A stretch of DNA of 8,074 nt, from NCBI GenBank assembly GCA_006226225.1, contig SBHI01000159.1, positions 1 through 8,074 on the forward strand, given 5' to 3'. The notes under the pieces are model-generated. The model was not told where the DNA came from. It saw only the letters and a list, made by a program, of their open reading frames with translations, and searched no databases. The position numbers and the translations under genes were made by a program. This DNA is from Alphaproteobacteria bacterium (lineage in GTDB: Bacteria; Pseudomonadota; Alphaproteobacteria; Micavibrionales; CSBR16-224). Positions 5,480 to 8,074 of this stretch are shown in pieces (position 1 is the first letter of the stretch; the number at the start of each line of letters is the position of its first letter).

Positions 5480-5505
5480 AAAAACGCCGGAAAAATCTTC
5501 CGGCG
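5480..5505 (-). terminator. Rho-independent terminator of the transaldolase gene
   Basis: A perfect 8-bp stem CGCCGGAA/TTCCGGCG (5485-5492 with 5498-5505) with a 5-nt loop, followed on the minus strand by UUUUUCUUU. It lies about 30 nt beyond the transaldolase stop. The plus strand is also T-rich after the stem (CTTTCTTTT), so it could work in both directions. It separates the transaldolase gene from the DUF484-xerC unit. Confidence 0.9.
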
Positions 5506-5535
5506 CTTTCTTTTAATCGGGTCTGCGGCTTTGGT

Positions 5536-6201
5536 TTAAGCGGCGTCCAGAATCGACTGTCCGGTTTTTTGCCAATCGGCAACGAAGTCGGCCAGACCTT
5601 TATCTGTCAGCGGATGTTTGTAAAGCTGGCGGATAACCTGCGGCGGGATGGTGGCAACATGCGCGCCCATCTTGGCAGATTCGACAATATGGTTCGGGTT
5701 GCGGATGGAGGCAACCAAAACTTCAGTCGTGAATTCGGGGTAGTTGTCGTAGATTTCGACAATATCTTCGATCAGTTGCAAACCGTCCTGCGACAGATCA
5801 TCAAGGCGACCGACGAAGGGAGAGATAAATGCTGCCCCCGCTTTGGCGGCAAGAATGGCTTGCGATGCCGAGAAACACAAAGTGACATTGACCATCGTGC
5901 CTTCATCGGACAGTGCCTTACAGACTTTCAGCCCGTCGGGTGTTAGCGGCACTTTAACCGCGACATTGTCGGCGATTTTTGCCAGTTTGCGACCTTCCTT
6001 CAGCATGGTTTCGTAATCAGTGGCGGCAACTTCGGCGGAAACGGGGCCGTCAACAATGGCGCAGATCTCTTTAATCAGTGGCAGAAATTCGCGGCCGCTT
6101 TTGGCGATTAGTGAGGGGTTGGTCGTGACCCCGTCAATCAGTCCGGTTTCCTGCAATTCCTTGATATCGTCAAAATCCGCTGTATCGACAAAAAACTTCA
6201 T
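5536..6201 (-). CDS. tal: Transaldolase, TalC / fructose-6-phosphate aldolase-like family
   Basis: A 221-residue class I aldolase of the small TalC/FSA family, cytoplasmic, in the non-oxidative pentose phosphate pathway. It begins MKFFVDTADFDDIK, has the VTTNPSL motif at 25-31 and the Schiff-base lysine K83 in VAVKVP. It carries E57 in SAEVAAT and F129 in SPFVGR. These positions are Gln and Tyr in E. coli fructose-6-phosphate aldolase and Glu and Phe in true transaldolases, so transaldolase activity is the better prediction. I chose the ATG at 6201, which matches the usual family N-terminus and has AGGAAGGG 8 nt upstream; an in-frame ATG at 6231 adds ten residues without support. Length is normal for the family. 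It stands alone, divergent from priA and closed by the terminator at 5480-5505. Confidence 0.93.
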   Translation of the reverse strand: MKFFVDTADFDDIKELQETGLIDGVTTNPSLIAKSGREFLPLIKEICAIVDGPVSAEVAATDYETMLKEGRKLAKIADNVAVKVPLTPDGLKVCKALSDEGTMVNVTLCFSASQAILAAKAGAAFISPFVGRLDDLSQDGLQLIEDIVEIYDNYPEFTTEVLVASIRNPNHIVESAKMGAHVATIPPQVIRQLYKHPLTDKGLADFVADWQKTGQSILDAA

Positions 6202-6257
6202 AATGTAAACCCTTCCTGTTTTGTTTCGCATGAGGCTCGTGATATATTTGTGAAATT
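6202..6257. promoter_or_regulatory. Short divergent promoter region between transaldolase and priA
   Basis: Only 56 nt separate the two start codons, so promoters must overlap the genes or each other. On the plus strand TATATT (6243-6248) with a poor TTGTTT (6221-6226) 16 nt upstream would start priA transcripts near 6255. On the minus strand only the Shine-Dalgarno AGGAAGGG of the transaldolase is clear. No terminator or gene fits here. Confidence 0.3.
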
Positions 6258-8074
6258 ATGCAACAACAGCCCAAAACGCAAGCGGAAAATCTTTTTCCAT
6301 CACCCTCCGGAGGCGCAGAAGCCGCCCGCCGCGCTGCCGTTTTATTGCCGCTTCCGGTCGAGAAAACCTATGACTATCTTATTCCCACCGATATGGCGCT
6401 GACGGCAGGCGATATTGTGCAAGTGTCTTTCGGGCCCCGTAAAGTATGTGGTGTGGTCTGGAAAGAAAAGGTAGATGGTGAAGATATTCCTGCGCATAAA
6501 CTGAAGCCTGTCACGGAAAAATTGAAAGATGCACCAGTCCTGACGGCAAACATGATGCGGTTCCTGGATTGGGTCGCACAATATACATTGTCGCCTGCCG
6601 GGTTGGTTTTGAAAATGGCACTGTCTGTTCCTGAAGCGCTGTCGCCGGAAAAAAGCGAGATATATTATATGGTAAGCTCTGAAACACCTACGGGGAAGCT
6701 GTCCGCAGCGCGGCAGCGTGTGTTGGAAATTGTGCAGCAGGAGGGTGTTTATGCTGCAGCAGAATTGGCGGAAAAGGCCGGTTGCGGCACAGCGGTTATT
6801 CGCGGTATGGCAGAAAAGAACATGTTGGAAATTGTGGAGCGTGCGGCAGACGCGCCCTGCATGACCCCTGTTTATACAGGGGTCGAGTTATCTGCGGAGC
6901 AACGTGCGGCTGCGGAGAAAATTAAGGCAATCTGTGCGGATGGAGAGCATAACGTTACCCTGCTGGATGGTGTGACGGGGGCGGGAAAAACGGAAGTTTA
7001 TTTCGAGGTATTGGCGCAGGCGCTGGAAAAAAATCCGACAGCGCAGGTGCTGGTATTGCTGCCCGAGATTGCCCTGTCCAACCAGTTTATCGATCGTTTC
7101 AGCAGACGATTCGGAGAGCCGCCCGCCTTGTGGCATTCGGCGGTCGGCAAGGCGCAGCGCCGGAAAATCTGGCGCGGTGTGGCGGAGGGGAAAACCCGCG
7201 TGGTGGTTGGGGCAAGATCAGCCTTATTTCTACCATTTCAAAAACTGTCACTGATTGTGCTGGATGAGGAACATGATGCTTCCTATAAACAGGAGGACGG
7301 CGGCCCGATTTATCATGCCCGCGATATGGCGGTGGTACGCGGCAAGATAGAGGAATGTCCCGTTATACTGGTGTCGGCAACGCCGTCGCTGGAAACGATG
7401 GTGAATGTGCAGCAGGATAAATATGCAGCGGTGGAGCTGGGGGGGCGTTTCGGTGCTGCCGCTTTGCCGGAGGTGCATATGATTGATATGCGGGAAAACC
7501 CGCCGCCCGAGCGTGCAAGCTTTTTATCGCAGCCCTTGCGTACGGCGCTGCTGGAAAATTTTGCGGCAAAAGAACAGTCACTGCTGTTCCTTAACCGCCG
7601 CGGTTATGCGCCGCTGACCCTGTGCCGCACTTGCGGGCATCGGCTGGAGTGCCCGTCCTGCACGGCATGGCTGGTCAAACACCGCAAATTCGATCGGTTG
7701 CAGTGTCATCATTGTGGTTACCAGTCACCTTTGCCGAAACAATGCCCTGAGTGTGAAGATGAAGACAGCTTCGCCTTTTGCGGCCCCGGGGTAGAGCGGA
7801 TTGAAGAAGAAGTGAAACGCTTGATGCCGGATGTGCGTACACTGGTTTTGTCCAGTGATGTGCTGACATCAGAGGCGGCGCTTGCCGCAGCATTGGAAAA
7901 AATCCATGCGCATGAAGTTGATGTCGTAATCGGCACGCAGCTGGTTGCAAAGGGGCATCACTTTCCGCTGTTGACACTGGTTGGTGTGGTTGATGCCGAT
8001 CTTGGGCTGGAAGGTGGCGATCTGCGCGCGGCGGAGCGCACCTATCAATTACTGCATCAGGTTGCGGGCCGTGC
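6258..8074 (+). CDS. priA: Primosomal protein N' (replication restart helicase PriA), C-terminus cut by window edge
   Basis: A superfamily 2 3'-to-5' DNA helicase that recognises stalled or collapsed forks and reloads the replisome. I see 605 complete codons of the usual 700-plus. The N-terminal 3'-DNA-binding domain spans about 25-125, followed by a winged-helix region. Walker A is GVTGAGKT at 238-245, LLPEIALS is at 267-274, GARSALFLPF at 318-327 and the DEEH box at 336-339. SATPS at 373-377 is motif III. Eight cysteines (456, 459, 465, 468, 483, 486, 496, 499) form the two zinc sites inserted in the helicase core. GTQLVAKGHHFP at 559-570 and the VDADLGLEGGD segment belong to the second helicase lobe. 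The ATG at 6258 is bounded by an upstream in-frame TGA and has no evident Shine-Dalgarno. About 26 variable residues precede the first conserved strand. It is the only plus-strand gene. Confidence 0.97.
   Translation, partial: MQQQPKTQAENLFPSPSGGAEAARRAAVLLPLPVEKTYDYLIPTDMALTAGDIVQVSFGPRKVCGVVWKEKVDGEDIPAHKLKPVTEKLKDAPVLTANMMRFLDWVAQYTLSPAGLVLKMALSVPEALSPEKSEIYYMVSSETPTGKLSAARQRVLEIVQQEGVYAAAELAEKAGCGTAVIRGMAEKNMLEIVERAADAPCMTPVYTGVELSAEQRAAAEKIKAICADGEHNVTLLDGVTGAGKTEVYFEVLAQALEKNPTAQVLVLLPEIALSNQFIDRFSRRFGEPPALWHSAVGKAQRRKIWRGVAEGKTRVVVGARSALFLPFQKLSLIVLDEEHDASYKQEDGGPIYHARDMAVVRGKIEECPVILVSATPSLETMVNVQQDKYAAVELGGRFGAAALPEVHMIDMRENPPPERASFLSQPLRTALLENFAAKEQSLLFLNRRGYAPLTLCRTCGHRLECPSCTAWLVKHRKFDRLQCHHCGYQSPLPKQCPECEDEDSFAFCGPGVERIEEEVKRLMPDVRTLVLSSDVLTSEAALAAALEKIHAHEVDVVIGTQLVAKGHHFPLLTLVGVVDADLGLEGGDLRAAERTYQLLHQVAGR

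Noticed and set aside
5440..5946. 168-codon plus-strand open frame opposite the transaldolase gene
   Set aside because: It lies mostly antisense to a well-supported transaldolase, crosses the terminator, and its product shows no recognisable domain or ribosome-binding site.
6202..6231. Ten-residue N-terminal extension of the transaldolase from ATG 6231
   Set aside because: Family members begin at MKFF or an equivalent, and the strong AGGAAGGG serves the ATG at 6201.
1..8074. CRISPR array, insertion sequence, toxin-antitoxin pair or defence system
   Set aside because: No spaced direct repeats, terminal inverted repeats with a transposase, or recognisable effector genes are present; the recognisable genes are housekeeping families.

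Overview
The window looks like a core chromosomal segment of an alphaproteobacterium of moderate GC content. The basis is the gene order: xerC directly behind a DUF484 gene, then a TalC-type transaldolase, then a divergent priA. I recognise this arrangement from alphaproteobacterial genomes. The species cannot be named from the sequence; a Rhodospirillales- or Micavibrio-like lineage is only a guess. Everything except priA lies on the minus strand.

Layout from left to right. Positions 1-867 hold a minus-strand glycerophosphodiester phosphodiesterase that runs off the left edge and probably starts at TTG. Positions 954-1205 hold a small AT-rich lipoprotein gene with a possible palindromic operator in its promoter. 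Positions 1311-1384 hold tRNA-Cys(GCA) with an encoded CCA end. Positions 1614-3414 hold a two-gene unit: an FAD/NAD(P)-binding protein of the YdhS/COG4529 type, whose end overlaps a small AhpD-like carboxymuconolactone-decarboxylase-family protein by 44 nt. Positions 3415-3667 contain no conventional gene but are rich in signals, described below. Positions 3668-5340 hold xerC and the DUF484 gene, overlapping by 34 nt. Positions 5536-6201 hold the transaldolase, closed by a strong intrinsic terminator at 5480-5505. From 6258 to the right edge is priA, truncated at about residue 605.

Functionally the window mixes genome maintenance (XerC dimer resolution, PriA replication restart), central carbon metabolism (transaldolase), phospholipid-derived glycerol turnover (the phosphodiesterase), translation (tRNA-Cys) and a probable thiol/flavin redox pair.

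I see no CRISPR array, insertion sequence, phage, toxin-antitoxin or defence system. The most unusual stretch is 3431-3641, upstream of the flavoprotein. It has a near-consensus promoter whose predicted start site falls on the A of an ATG, a 20-codon methionine-rich reading frame with its stop codon in a hairpin loop, an overlapping alternative hairpin, and an intrinsic-terminator-like hairpin that ends only about 17 nt before the flavoprotein start codon. This resembles an attenuator-type leader or a small RNA and is the best candidate here for undescribed regulation. It is an inference from sequence only.
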